A stretch of 64,000 bases of DNA from NCBI GenBank assembly GCA_023374045.1, contig CM041776.1, forward strand, positions 283,525,999-283,589,998. Reading direction: 5' to 3'. A program made the position numbers and the translations under genes. Source of the stretch: Limonium bicolor. Taxonomy: Eukaryota > Streptophyta > Magnoliopsida > Caryophyllales > Plumbaginaceae. Within the stretch, counting starts at the first letter, position 1, and the number at the start of each line of letters is the position of its first letter. Positions 20,624 to 31,413 of this stretch are shown piece after piece. Below the pieces are notes generated by a model. That model was not told the origin of the DNA. It did no database searches and saw only the letters and a list, made by a program, of their open reading frames with translations.

Positions 20624-21658
20624 TGACCTAATCAGTGAAGAGAAGGATCATTCATTACCTATCATTACATCACGACACTCTCACGCTGGTAACAACGCTC
20701 TTTCCACTCATCCACACCTTCAGCATCAGCTTCATCTCCATCCTCATTCATCAAGCACATCACCATCATTTTGGAGGAGCATCGACAGAAGGGAGTTAGG
20801 CCATCGTCTTCAACCTTGCGCCGGCAGAATCTGAGTCTGGATAATCACTCAATTCGAGGGTTTTTCTTCCCTTAGATGAATTCTCTTTTGATTGTATTTA
20901 TTCGCTTCTTTGTAATGTCTGGCTAAGTAGGGATTAACTCTGGGGTAGGGTTGTTCACGATGGATACAAATTAGTTAAGATTTCTGCAACTTGATTATGG
21001 GATTGTAATGGATTGTTTCTAGGTTAATGTTTATCATTCATCTTCTCTATTAAACTTGCGCATTTATAGAGTTGTCTTGCGAATCCTATTAGGATCAGAT
21101 AAGGTGATTAATAGGAAGTTCAAATTAACCTGGAGATTTGGGGAAAGATTAGTCGGATAGATAATTTTTCCTGCAAAGCTTATAATTCTTCGCACGTAAT
21201 CCACCTATATGTGTTTTGCCAACTGCTAGATTAGAGTTGACATGTTCTGATAGGTGAGCTCTTCCTTTAACTAAGATTTAGGATCGAAGAGAGCTTAAGA
21301 ATTGGCCTTTCCGTTTCTCATAATTGAATTGTAGATTTTACTAGATTTATCCAACAAAGAACAGCCCGAACCCGGAGTTTCATTCATTTTACTGAACTCA
21401 CCAAGTTACTTTCATTAATCGTTCATCTAGTTTTTAATTTGCGTTTTTCTCAATTCAGTACAAAAACAATTCACAACCCCCCAATTTCCAGTTTTCTTAG
21501 GACTTAGGCTTATTTATTCAAGTCCCGTGGTTCGATATCTGGTTGCTTAACTTTCTATACTATAGTGACCGGGATTTTTGCAACCCGACAGGATTTTCGT
21601 TTTATTATTTCTAGGTTTATCAATTTAGTTTTAGTAGAACATTTTCCTGTTTGCAAAA

Positions 21659-21676
21659 TGGCGCCGTTGCCGGGGA
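21659..21676 (+). other. Primer binding site of Athila-2, tRNA-Asp type
   Basis: TGGCGCCGTTGCCGGGGA, the same 18-mer as in Athila-1, three bases after the LTR end. Leader sequence without ORF continues to the gag start at 21978. Confidence 0.96.
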
Positions 21677-21977
21677 CTTGACTTTGTCAAGTCCTTTGCC
21701 TGGTTGTCAATTGTTTTTACTTTATTTTATTTGCGCTATTTATTTTCTCTTTGTTTTAATTAGATTATAGTATTAAATCTGCGTTTGCTAGTTTTGTTTT
21801 GATTTTCAGAATAGGTTTGAATTTATTTCGTTTGAACAATTGTGTTTTTTTTACATTCAGCATTTTCGTAGTTGTTTATACGCAATTTTTAATTTTTTGC
21901 CGTGTTCGGTTCTGTTCATACAGCCACTAACTTAAAAACTTCGTGTTTTATTTGTGTAACTTGCAGGTGTTTGGTGA

Positions 21978-23683
21978 ATGCACGGTACCCGGTCTCGAGG
22001 CCCACCAAGATTCAATCTAGACCCAGAGATCAACCGTACAGCTCGTAGGGCAAGAAGAGCACTTCCCTTCACCATGGCTGCCAACGGACCAGTAAATAAT
22101 GAGCAAGCCACATTGGGAAGAATAATCGCCCACCAGCTGCCCTAGAAGAGGACCTGTAACTCTACCAAACCTCACAGCAGAGTTAACAGCGGAATGGCAA
22201 AAGCTAAAACCAAGCCATCAAACAAATGCTGTCAGGAATCATCCAGCAGGGACCTTCTCAGGCGCAGACCCGGCTGATGCGCTCGACCATGTCCATCGGT
22301 TCTTAGTTCACCTGGATTCGTTGGGGATGTCTCAGGGGCTAGAGGAGTATGCTCGGCTGTGCTTATTTCAGCACAGTCTCTCAGGGGAAGCATCGAAGTG
22401 GTTCCACCGTCTACCACCAGGTATCATCACTACCTGGGAGCTGATGACGGAGAGGTTTTATGAGAAGTACATCCCCATCTCCCGGACCAGACAGATGATC
22501 GCTGACCTGACCGCCTTCAGACAGTCCGGCAGTGAGACGGTCTGCGAAGCTTGGGATAGATTCAAGGAGCTGCTCCGCCAGTGTCCTCATCACGGTCAGA
22601 CCACGACATCTTTGGCTCAGGGGTTCTTCCAAGGGCTGAGAGATGAGCATAGAGGTGAGGTCAGAGCTGCACTAGGTGGAAATTTGCTGGCCAAAAGCGG
22701 AGAAGAGTTTATGTCGGCTATGGAGTCCTACTACGAGGAGCTCCGCCAGTGGAGCAGCAGTGGTGGAAGAGTGTTCACAGTCGGTCAGACTTCTTCAACT
22801 CCAGATCCTATGATGGAGCAAATTGCTGCTGAGCAGGCCCATTTAAGTACCACAGTGGGTAACATGGCGAAGATGCTCGAGCAGCTCACTATGGGACAGA
22901 CATCGGTGCAATCTGTCAAGAAGGTGTCTACTGGTCCAAATGAGGTATGTTGTTTCAGTGCGGAGACAGCCATGATTATGAGGACTGCCCGATGGTTGCT
23001 GAGATGAGGCAGACTGAGGAGGCGCATGCGATTGGCCAGTACAACAGGCAGCCTTGGATGCAGAACCAGCATCCAAACCTGAGGTACGGAAATCCAAATA
23101 ACGCCCTCAACTCACAGCAGATGCAGCCTCAGAGGGCAAGTCAGGGAGGACCACCCGGTTTCGTTAGGCCCCCATACAATCAGTTTAGGCCACAGCAGTC
23201 TCAAGCTCAGCAATCATCATTGAGCTCAAATAATGCTAATCTTAAGGAGATGATGGATAAACTGATGGCTTCTCAAGAGCAACAAATCGTAATAAATCAG
23301 AATCTGGCAGCTGGTCAGCAAAAACTCGAGAACGCCATGGTGGAGATGCAGGGAAGATGAGTCAGTTGACTCAGTTCCTCCTACAGCAGAGACCTTGGAT
23401 CACTGCCTTCCCAACCAGACCCCAATCCAAAGCACAGTTGAAGGCAGTGTCGGTCTCAGAAACCGTGGTAGTTGAGGATTGTTCAGATTCTGAAGAGGCA
23501 GCAGTTACCTTAAGAAGTGGGAAGCAATTGAATAGAAATCAAGTGGCTGAGGATCAAGCTGACGAGGAGACCGGTCGTCCTTCTTCTAGCACTGGTGCAC
23601 CGTCAGGGCCCTCAGCCCCTCCTGAGGTAGTTGTTGAGGAGACCCAGGCTCCTATTTCTTCCCCTTCTCATACTGATTGCTAA
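21978..23683 (+). CDS. gag: Gag of Athila-2 (broken into frames)
   Basis: Starts MHGTRSRGPPRFNLDPEINR, similar in layout to the Athila-1 N-terminus. The first frame stops at 22145. The gag domain is read at about 22150-22950 (PPGIITTWELMTERFYEKYI, EAWDRFKELLRQCPHHG). The zinc knuckle CFQCGDSHDYEDC (C-x2-C-x3-H-x4-C) is intact near 22950 in the next frame. A Q-rich and coiled stretch follows to 23360, then a linker to 23683. Breaks near 22140, 22950, 23355 and 23680. Confidence 0.85.
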
Positions 23684-23776
23684 AAACTCCAAGGGTAAGG
23701 TGGTTCCTAAGGAACTTCCTTTCCCTAATAGATTGAAAGAAAAAGAACTTGATGATCAATTTGGGAAATTTTTAGT

Positions 23777-24763
23777 GTGTTTTCGAAGCTTACTATTAAC
23801 ATTCCCTTGATTGATGCTATCAAGCAGATGCCTAATTATGCTCGCTTTGTGAAGGATTTGATTTCTAACAAGCGAAAGTTCAAGGAAAGTGAGATTGTTC
23901 AGCTGACAGAGACGTGCTCTGCAGCCATCCAGCAGAAGCTTCCTCCAAAGTGTGGAGATCCAGGACAGCCCATCATCCCTTGCACCATTGGAGATATGGA
24001 CTGTGGGTTCGGACTCTGCGACCTTGGAGCGAGTATAAATCTGATGCCTTATTCAATGTTTAGGAAGCTTCATGCTGGTGAGCTTGTCCCAATCAACTTT
24101 AATTTGCAATTAGCTGATCGTTCCTCAATCAAACCTCGTGGTATGGTTGAGAATGTTGTGGTAGGTGTTGGTAACTTCTTCTTCCCTGCTGATTTTGTAA
24201 TTCTTGATATGGATGAGGATGTTGAAGTGCCATTAATTTTGGGTCGACCATTCCTACGAACTGCTAAGACTGTGATTGATGTTGACAAAGGAAAGATCAC
24301 CCTTAAATTTAATAATGAGGAACTTAGTTTTGACATTACTAAGATGATGAGAACAAATGCTTCTTCTCATGCTGTGCTTTCTATTGATGTCGATTGTTCT
24401 GATGATATGATGCGTTTGTCACTAAAAACTGATGACTCTTCTTTCCTGCTTGAGAATTCTGATTTGCTAGAGCAGGTGTTATGCCACTCGATTGAGGATG
24501 ACAAGGACAGCACTGAGGTAGCTACTGTTGTCCAGCAGCTTAATCAGGGACGAACCTACTTTCGCCCTTATGCTCCTCCTGTGGAGCCACTGGACAGGCC
24601 TACTCAGAGGCTCGTTCCTTCAGTAGAGAAGCCCCCTACTCTTGAATTAAAAACTCTCCCTTCAAATCTTAAATATGCTTTCTTGGCAGAGGGTAGCGCC
24701 CTGCCTGTTATCATTTCTTCTCTTTGTCTGTTTCGCAGGAAAGCAGACTTCTGGAAGTGTTAA
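23777..24763 (+). CDS. Aspartic protease and RT-proximal linker of Athila-2
   Basis: DLGASINLMPYSMF carries the catalytic Asp; FFPADFVILDMDEDVEVPLI and LGRPFLRTAKTVID are the flap and ILGRPF regions. The fragment runs on through LELKTLPSNLKYAFL before a frame change at about 24730. Confidence 0.9.
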   Translation: MFSKLTINIPLIDAIKQMPNYARFVKDLISNKRKFKESEIVQLTETCSAAIQQKLPPKCGDPGQPIIPCTIGDMDCGFGLCDLGASINLMPYSMFRKLHAGELVPINFNLQLADRSSIKPRGMVENVVVGVGNFFFPADFVILDMDEDVEVPLILGRPFLRTAKTVIDVDKGKITLKFNNEELSFDITKMMRTNASSHAVLSIDVDCSDDMMRLSLKTDDSSFLLENSDLLEQVLCHSIEDDKDSTEVATVVQQLNQGRTYFRPYAPPVEPLDRPTQRLVPSVEKPPTLELKTLPSNLKYAFLAEGSALPVIISSLCLFRRKADFWKC

Positions 24764-26034
24764 GAAGGCACAAGGGAGCTTTGGGGTGGTCAGTGGCAGA
24801 TATTAAAGGGATTAGTCCAGGGTTCTGCACTCATCGAATTTACATGGAGGATAGTATCAAACCAGTGAGGCAGCCCCAGAGGAGATTAAACCCAAACCTG
24901 AAGGAAGTAGTGAAAGCTGAGGTGTTGAAGCTCTTGGATGCAGGCATCATTTACCCTATCTCTGATAGCCGCTGGGTTTCTCCTGTGCAAGTTGTTCCCA
25001 AGAAAGGAGGAATAGTGGCGGTGCCCAATGACAAAGGAGAATTGGTGCCTCAAAGACAGACCACTGGCTGGAGGATGTGCATCGATTACCGGCGTTTGAA
25101 CGAAGCCACAAGGAAGGACCACTTCCCGCTGCCGTTTATTGATCAAATGTTGGAGCGGCTAGCTGGGCAGGAGTTCTACTGCTTCCTTGATGGATACAGC
25201 GGTTATTTCCAGATTCCCATTGCGCTAGAGGATCAGGAGAAGACCACCTTCACCTGCCCGTATGGCACTTTTGCATATAGGAGGATGCCATTCGGTCTTT
25301 GCAACGCTCCAGCCACATTTCAGCGATGTATGATGGCCATTTTTAATGAGTTTATTGAGAAAAGTATAGAAGTCTTCATGGACGACTTCTCGGTATATGG
25401 CCAGAGTTTTGATGTGTGTCTTGATCAGCTGGATCAGATACTAGGCAGATGTGAGGAGACCCACCTGGTTTTAAATTGGGAGAAGTGCCATTTCATGGTA
25501 CATGAGGGTATAGTGCTCGGTCACAGGGTCTCCAAAGATGGTATTCAGGTGGACAAGGCAAAGGTGGAAGTCATTGAGGGGTTACCTCCTCCCACTTCAG
25601 TCAGGGGAGTTAAATCTTTTCTGGGTCACGCAGGGTTCTATCGAAGGTTCATCCAGGACTTTTCAAAAATTGTGAAGCCCTTGTCTGATCTTCTGCAGAA
25701 AGATGTAAAATTTCACTTCTCGGAAGAATGTTTGAAGGCCTTTCAAACTATCAAGAGTAAACTCATCTTTGCCCCTATTGTGGTTCCCCCTGACTGGTCC
25801 CTTCCTTTTGAGGTCATGACAGATGCTAGTGACTTTGCTGTTGGTGCTGCACTCTGTCAAAGGAAGGATAAAATTTTGAGGGTTATCACGTATGCGAGTA
25901 AGACTCTGTCGGAGGCTCAAAAGAATTACACCACCACTGAAAAGGAGCTTCTGGTGGTGTTCGCTCTTGACAAGTTCAGGCCTTATTTGCTGGGAAGTAA
26001 GGTAATTGCTCACACCACGACCACTCTGCCTTGA
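24724..26034 (+). CDS. Reverse transcriptase and RNase H of Athila-2
   Basis: The longest intact pol block (436 codons). RT motifs: [54 protein letters not shown] and the catalytic [10 protein letters not shown] near 25374. RNase H begins MTDASDFAVGAAL and TTEKELLVVF. The frame is lost near 26015 inside the RNase H histidine/aspartate motif. Confidence 0.93.
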   Translation: MSVSQESRLLEVLRRHKGALGWSVADIKGISPGFCTHRIYMEDSIKPVRQPQRRLNPNLKEVVKAEVLKLLDAGIIYPISDSRWVSPVQVVPKKGGIVAVPNDKGELVPQRQTTGWRMCIDYRRLNEATRKDHFPLPFIDQMLERLAGQEFYCFLDGYSGYFQIPIALEDQEKTTFTCPYGTFAYRRMPFGLCNAPATFQRCMMAIFNEFIEKSIEVFMDDFSVYGQSFDVCLDQLDQILGRCEETHLVLNWEKCHFMVHEGIVLGHRVSKDGIQVDKAKVEVIEGLPPPTSVRGVKSFLGHAGFYRRFIQDFSKIVKPLSDLLQKDVKFHFSEECLKAFQTIKSKLIFAPIVVPPDWSLPFEVMTDASDFAVGAALCQRKDKILRVITYASKTLSEAQKNYTTTEKELLVVFALDKFRPYLLGSKVIAHTTTTLP

Positions 26035-27671
26035 AGTACCTATTCCAAAAGAATGATTCTAAGCCCAGACTATTGAGATGGATCTTGCTTCTCCAAGAGT
26101 TAGACTTGGAAGTGGTTGATAAGCAAGGGAAGCAGAATGGGGTTGCAGATCATTTATCTAGGCTTGAGACTCCAGATGACGGGGTCCCCATAAATGAATT
26201 ATTTCCTGACGAAACGGTCTTTGTGATTGGGAAAGTTAAAGAGCCATGGTACGCTGACCTGGCTAACTATCTTGCCTCTGGTTTGATTCCCCATGATCTA
26301 AGTTACAACCGGAGGAAGAAGTTTCTTTCTGAAGCCCGTCATTACGTTTGGGAGGACCCCTATCTCTTCAGAGTGTGTGCTGATGGTTTAATCAGAAGAT
26401 GTCTCCCTGATGAAGAGGTTAACAGTGTGATTGAGTTCTGCCATTCCCGAGAGGCAGGTGGTCACCACGGTCCTACTAGGACAGCTGCTAAGGTGTTAGA
26501 GTGTGGTTTTACTGGCCCACTCTACACAAAGATGTCCACCGCTTCTATGCTCACTGTGATAACTGCCAGAGGATGGGGAACACTTCAAGAAGGCATGAGA
26601 TGCCTCAGAAGGGAATCCTTGAAGTTGAACTGTTTGATGTCTGGGGTATTGACTTTACTGGCCCATTTCCTTCCTCTCACGGAAACCACTACATCCTCGT
26701 TGCTGTAGATTATGTTTCCAAATGGGTCGAAGCAATCCCCTGCTCTTCTGCTGATGCTAGAACTGTGGTGAATTCTTGAAGAAGAACATCTTTACTAGAT
26801 TTGGTGTGCCAAGAGCTATCATCAGTGACGGAGGTTCTCACTTTTGCAACAAGGCTTTTGATTCCTGATGACTAAGTACGGGGTGACTCATAAGGTTGCT
26901 TTACCTTATCATCCCCAAACTAATGGGCAAGCAGAAGTGAGTAACCGAGAGCTAAAATGGATTCTCCAGAAGACAGTCAACTCCTCCAGGAAGGATTGGT
27001 CTATCAAGCTTGACGATGCTCTGTGGGCTTATAGAACTGCATTCAAGACTCCCATTGGGATGTCTCCTTTTAAGCTGGTGTACGGGAAGGCTTGTCATCT
27101 CCCAGTTGAGCTAGAGCACAGAGCTTATTGGGCTTTAAAGGCCTAACTTTGATTTGTGTGATGCTGGAGAGAAGAGGCGATTTCAGCTTTCTGAATTGGA
27201 GGAACTAAGAGACCAGGCGTACGACAGCTCAAGGATCTATAAAGAGCGCACAAAAGGATCCACGACCGGATGATTCAAAAGAGAGACTTCAAAGTGGGGG
27301 ATCTAGTGCTGCTCTTTAACTCTAGGCTACGTCTCTTTCCTGGGAAGCTAAAATCACACTGGGCAGGCCCCTTCAGAGTTGTGGGAGTTACATCGTATGG
27401 AGCATACGAGCTGGAGAACAAGGCTGGTGAAACCTTTAAGGTAAATGGTGCTCGTTTAAAAGGCTATCTTGGTACTGATCATAAGTTTTTTCCCTTGCAG
27501 GCAATATTCTTTGTGGAGAGTGAATCCAATCCTACAACAAAGATGATTCCTCAAGAGACGAGCTCGAACGTGAAAAAGAAGTTCTCTTGGCGAATGCGGA
27601 AAGAATTGAGAAGGTTGAAGGAGTTCGCTGTAGGCTGTTGTAGAGCTGCCCACCACACTTGCTCTGATTGA
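26031..27671 (+). CDS. End of RNase H and integrase of Athila-2 (several frames)
   Basis: 26031-26500 gives the RNase H end and the integrase zinc region ([10 protein letters not shown]). 26501-26779 gives CDNCQRMG and the first core Asp in [20 protein letters not shown] near 26820 is read in yet another frame. 26868-27146 holds [19 protein letters not shown] with the third acidic residue. 27270-27671 holds the C-terminal domain. Breaks near 26510, 26765, 26860, 27145 and 27260 disrupt it. No chromodomain. Confidence 0.9.
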
Positions 27672-28415
27672 TCAAGCAGGAATTGTCTAGCTAAAGACAT
27701 TAAAGAAGAGCAGCTGACTGGGAGGCAACCCAGTGTTTTTCGGTACTTTAATTCTGTGTTGTTATGTTGTTTATAGTTTTGTTTTAGGATAATGCTTTTG
27801 TTTACAGTGGTCTGAGAGCAGAAAGAAACAATTTGGTGCATTTTGGGTGTTGTCCGAACTTCAGTCCGGACATTGAAGTTCGGACCTGATTCGAGAGTTT
27901 GAGTGTGCAAAACGATATGTCCGAACTTCGGTCCGGACATCGAAGTTCGGACCTGATACGAGAGTTTGGCGAAACGAAAACACGAGATGTCCGAACTTCG
28001 GTCCGAGCTTCAAAGTTCGGACACGATGCGAAGCGCTGCCAGGTATGTATGTCCGAACTTCTGTCCGAACTATGAAGTTCGGACACCCGAAAATTCTGAA
28101 TTAAAGGGGGCGGCGACTAAAATTTCCAAACCTTTCTTCAACCTCGCGACGAACGCAGCGCCCCCAACTCCCCTCTTCTTCAATCTCTCACAACTCCCTC
28201 AAAACTCCACCAAATCTCTCAATCTTGGTACCAATCTGCTGGGTTTTTGATTCTCCACCACTCTAGCAACCGAAATTGGTCAGCAAATCCCCACACCATC
28301 CAGATTGAGCCTGTTCGAATTCGAACCCTAACTATCGAATTTGGGGTTTTTGAGTTCGATTCTTGCAGATTACGTTGATTTTCTTGTTTCTAATTTCTCA
28401 TTCAACGTGAACAAG
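27672..28415 (+). promoter_or_regulatory. Post-integrase spacer of Athila-2 with promoter-like module
   Basis: Starts with the conserved CTGACTGGGAGGCAACCCAG. Then come four inverted repeats (27852-28085) and the box GCGACTAAAATTTC at 28113-28126, which matches GCGACTAAAAATTC at 20559-20572 just after the LTR array. A pyrimidine-rich leader-like stretch follows, ending in an AAG|GTATTT donor at 28416. Read together this resembles an internal promoter and spliced leader for the env-like ORF; transcription is not shown. Confidence 0.55.
27852..28085 (+). repeat. Four inverted repeats in the post-integrase spacer of Athila-2
   Basis: At 27852-27885, 27919-27952, 27988-28023 and 28050-28085, with perfect stems of 11, 12, 11 and 12 bp built on GTCCGAACTT with AAGTTCGGAC. 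Same core, size and copy number as the LTR array of this element. Confidence 0.92.
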
Positions 28416-28870
28416 GTATTTTCTCCACTACCCTACCTCTTTTATTGTGTTTGTGCTAAATTTGAAATATGAGGCATAGTTAGCTAATAAATGCTGTTTG
28501 AGTTGAATATGCTAGACTAAATCTGAATGTATTAGCTTCGTTTTCTACTGTGGTTTGAATTGTTGGTAGAAGTGATTGAACCACACTATTTTGAGTTTAT
28601 TTTGCATATATGGATTTTGCATGGCTGAGATAGAACCATTGACTGAGATGGTGTTGCAACCGGTTAGACTATATGATTTTCTGTTGGTTAAATCTCTGCT
28701 GGTCACTGGTGGTAGTTCACCGTTGCGAATGAAAAATCTGATAAATCTTTGTTGTGGAGAATACTGAATTTTTAGGGGAGACTCTGTCGAATTTTGGATA
28801 AATTCAGTGCATACTTAGAACTATTTCATTGCCTTCTTTTATTTGACATTGGTTGCTCTTCTATGAGCAG
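28416..28870 (+). other. Putative intron before the env-like ORF of Athila-2
   Basis: Donor AAG|GTATTT at 28416 and acceptor TATGAGCAG ending at 28870, directly before an ATG at 28871. The interval is T-rich and 455 bp long. Splicing at this point would place the env-like start at the beginning of the second exon. Confidence 0.45.
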
Positions 28871-30015
28871 ATGTTGAGCCGAATTACAGGCCGTGGTAAG
28901 AGGGCTGCGAGAGCCGGCGCAAGCTCCAGCCGTCGAGCTCACAGGATGAATTCAAAAACGACGCAGCCAGAGATTTTTGCCAAAGAGATGGATATTATTG
29001 CTGAACGTGTGGTGCCGGAACTGGAGAGGCTGGGACTGAGGGGATTATTGGCCCCATTTGGTTGGGGAAAAATTTTGGATATGGGGGCCAGTATTCTGAA
29101 AGGGTGGTGCGCATGTTCTATGCGAATGCTATCTACCAGGATGGGCAGATAAAATCGATTGTTGATGGTGATAGAGTGACAGTCTCCACGATGGAGATTG
29201 CTCGCTATTTGGACCTTCCCTATCCTGAACCCGAGCGTCCTGCGCACCTTAACCCCCATGACTTCAAGGCAGCAGCCATAAACCACTACACCCCGCTCAT
29301 GGTTCAGGGGCCACGACGACGCAGAGGGGATGACCCATCAAAGCAGGTCGTCCCTGCTGATCTGCTTCAGAGCCCTCAGGAGAGAGTCCTCTTCGCACTA
29401 CTGGCTGCGAACGTTCTCCCGCGTCAGAGCTCGGACCTGAACCACACAGATTTCCTTCTTCTTCAGGCCGTGCTAAATCCGGCGTTTGCTGGGGCTGCTG
29501 AGGTTACTTACTTGCCGTGGGTGATCTTCTTGCATCTGCAGTATATTATGGAGCACAAGGACCGACACAAGCTCGGCTATCCGGTCATGATCTGCCACAT
29601 ACTTAGGAGGCAGATGGTTACCATTCCTTCTGTGGGGCTGCATGCTGCGCGGTCCCCTATTGATGTGGGCGCCCTGAAGAAGATGTGGTTCGAGTATGAC
29701 GGGAGAGAATGGAGGAAGAAGGCTGCCCCGCGACCACAGAAGCGCCAACGAGAGGCGGGTGAGGGTCCGTCAGAGCCCGCTCCTACTGCTACAGCCGAAG
29801 AGGACGAGGCGTTTCTTGCACTGCCAGCTCCTGGGAGCGAGTATGTCACTCGCTATGAGTTTGATCAGCTGGAGTCCCGCTTCATGGAGATGGATCGTCG
29901 CTATCAGGCGGAGATCGAGACTCTTCAGCAGCAGGCGCGCCGCTCTCAGGACGACTATGAGGCTCTGCTCGCTCAGTTTCAGCAGTGGCAGGCGTACTAC
30001 CCGCCCCCACAGTGA
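28871..30015 (+). CDS. Env-like (Athila 3') ORF of Athila-2, one frame break
   Basis: Starts MLSRITGRGKRAARAGASSS and runs to FAKEMDIIAERVVPELERLG, then changes frame near 29060 and continues to 30015. The second part contains ARYLDLPYPEPERPAHLNP, a central all-helical domain and a C-terminal coiled coil (FDQLESRFMEMDRRYQAEI). This matches the extra ORF that Athila elements carry downstream of integrase, often called env-like or putative plant transposon protein. I see no signal peptide or membrane segment, so an envelope role is not supported by this copy. I chose 28871 because it follows the splice-acceptor-like CAG. Confidence 0.75.
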
Positions 30016-31413
30016 TTATGTTGTTGCTTGATGCTACTTTTGTTTAGAAGCCACATCTGGACTTCTTTGTGGATTTACTTTCAGTTGTGTTAGACCTATT
30101 TCTTTTATTTCGATTGGGTTGTATTTTTATTTATTTCGATTTTAGTTTGTTCTAATCTTAAACTCCGAATACTGTTGTCACTAATGCGATGCTTCTAGCA
30201 TACTTCTCTGTTTTGTTTGTTGAATGTGTGCAAGTATGCTTTACCGTGCTGACTCCATGCCGGACACTAGCTTGGAAGCAAGTGTGAGGAAACATTCTCC
30301 CCTACCAGGACACTAAGTGTGAGGAAGAACCTCTTCCTCAATCATCACAAAAGAAATCAGGGGAGTTTTCAGTTTCTTTTTCTTTTTGGTTTATGTTCGG
30401 CCCGTGCTATAACGTGTTAATTCTGTAACTCTTCGCTTCCACCCTTGTGCGTCTGACACATTTAGTACGATCTCTTTCTTGTGTTAATTTTCTGAACAAT
30501 GCGGACATTGCTCCTCATTAAGTGTGAGGAAGGGGGAGATCTTTCTGAATGTGTCAGCCATTTATTTTGCATCCCCCACTAATTTTTGTTTGGTCTTGGG
30601 CTATATGGGGGTAAGTTCCTTAGAGTGCTTCTAGGTGCTGAATACTTGGGTGGATCTTTTCGTTGTGGAGTTGAGTCCGGTGATGACTTTAAGGATTGAT
30701 TTGCTCAAAGCTGTGTGTTCTCATTTTCAAATTTGACTGAATTCTATTAAATGTCTTTGGACAAGTTGGTTATGGAGTCAGAACTGGTTTAACCTGGAAC
30801 CTTGGGAATGATGATAATGTCTGGAATGAAGGATAAAGGCAAGGTACTCCTCTGATCTGAATTATTTTCTGAACCAAAACAGGCCTCTTCCATCCGGTTA
30901 TTAAGTCCTTGGGGTGCTTCATCACCCATTTACCTAAGATCGTCTGATCTGGGAAAAAGACCCATACCGTTACAAGGATGGAGAGAAAAGTCTGGGGGAT
31001 GAATTATTTGCGCGAAAAAATTATATGTATGCAAAAGAAAAAAAGAGGAAGCTCTTTAAGTCTTATGTTTATGGCAACTCCTTTAATTAGATCATGAGTA
31101 CGTGGTGTTGAAAGGTTCTGCGGAATATGGCAGAACTTCACACCCCTTGTCATCCACGGGTTTGAGAAGAGAAAAGGTTGGAAGGTTCTGAGTTACTCTA
31201 CGTTTTGACTTCGTGATCTGACTTCTCCATAATCTTTTGTTTTAAAAGCGCTTCATTGTTTAAGAGACATGCAGTTAAGAGCAGATCGATTCTTGGGTGG
31301 TTTTGTGGCTTAACCCTTATTTTGTGCAATCCCAAGGTTTGGTACTAAGGCATTTTGAGGTATCTTACTCCTGCTTTGCTTGAGGACAAGCAAAGGTTAA
31401 GTGTGAGGAGGTT
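30016..31413 (+). other. 3' noncoding region and polypurine tract of Athila-2
   Basis: 1.4 kb without a convincing ORF. It carries four AAGTGTGAGGA boxes (about 30278, 30314, 30519 and 31399). The last, purine-rich AAGTGTGAGGAGG at 31399-31411, sits two bases before the 3' LTR and is the likely polypurine tract. A perfect hairpin lies at 30320-30340. Confidence 0.7.
30320..30340 (+). promoter_or_regulatory. Perfect hairpin in the 3' noncoding RNA of Athila-2
   Basis: TGAGGAAGA, loop ACC, TCTTCCTCA: 9-bp stem, 3-base loop, overlapping the second AAGTGTGAGGA box. Same design as 8535-8553 in Athila-1 with compensating stem changes. Confidence 0.6.

Larger units (their letters stand above)
20050..21655 (+). 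repeat. 5' LTR of Athila-2
   Basis: 1,606 bp, TG...CA ends, preceded by AATAT. It contains four inverted repeats at 20297-20329, 20363-20400, 20449-20484 and 20525-20558, then a TATA-like CTATTTAAG at 20615 and a long leader. Nearly identical to 31414-33022. Confidence 0.97.
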
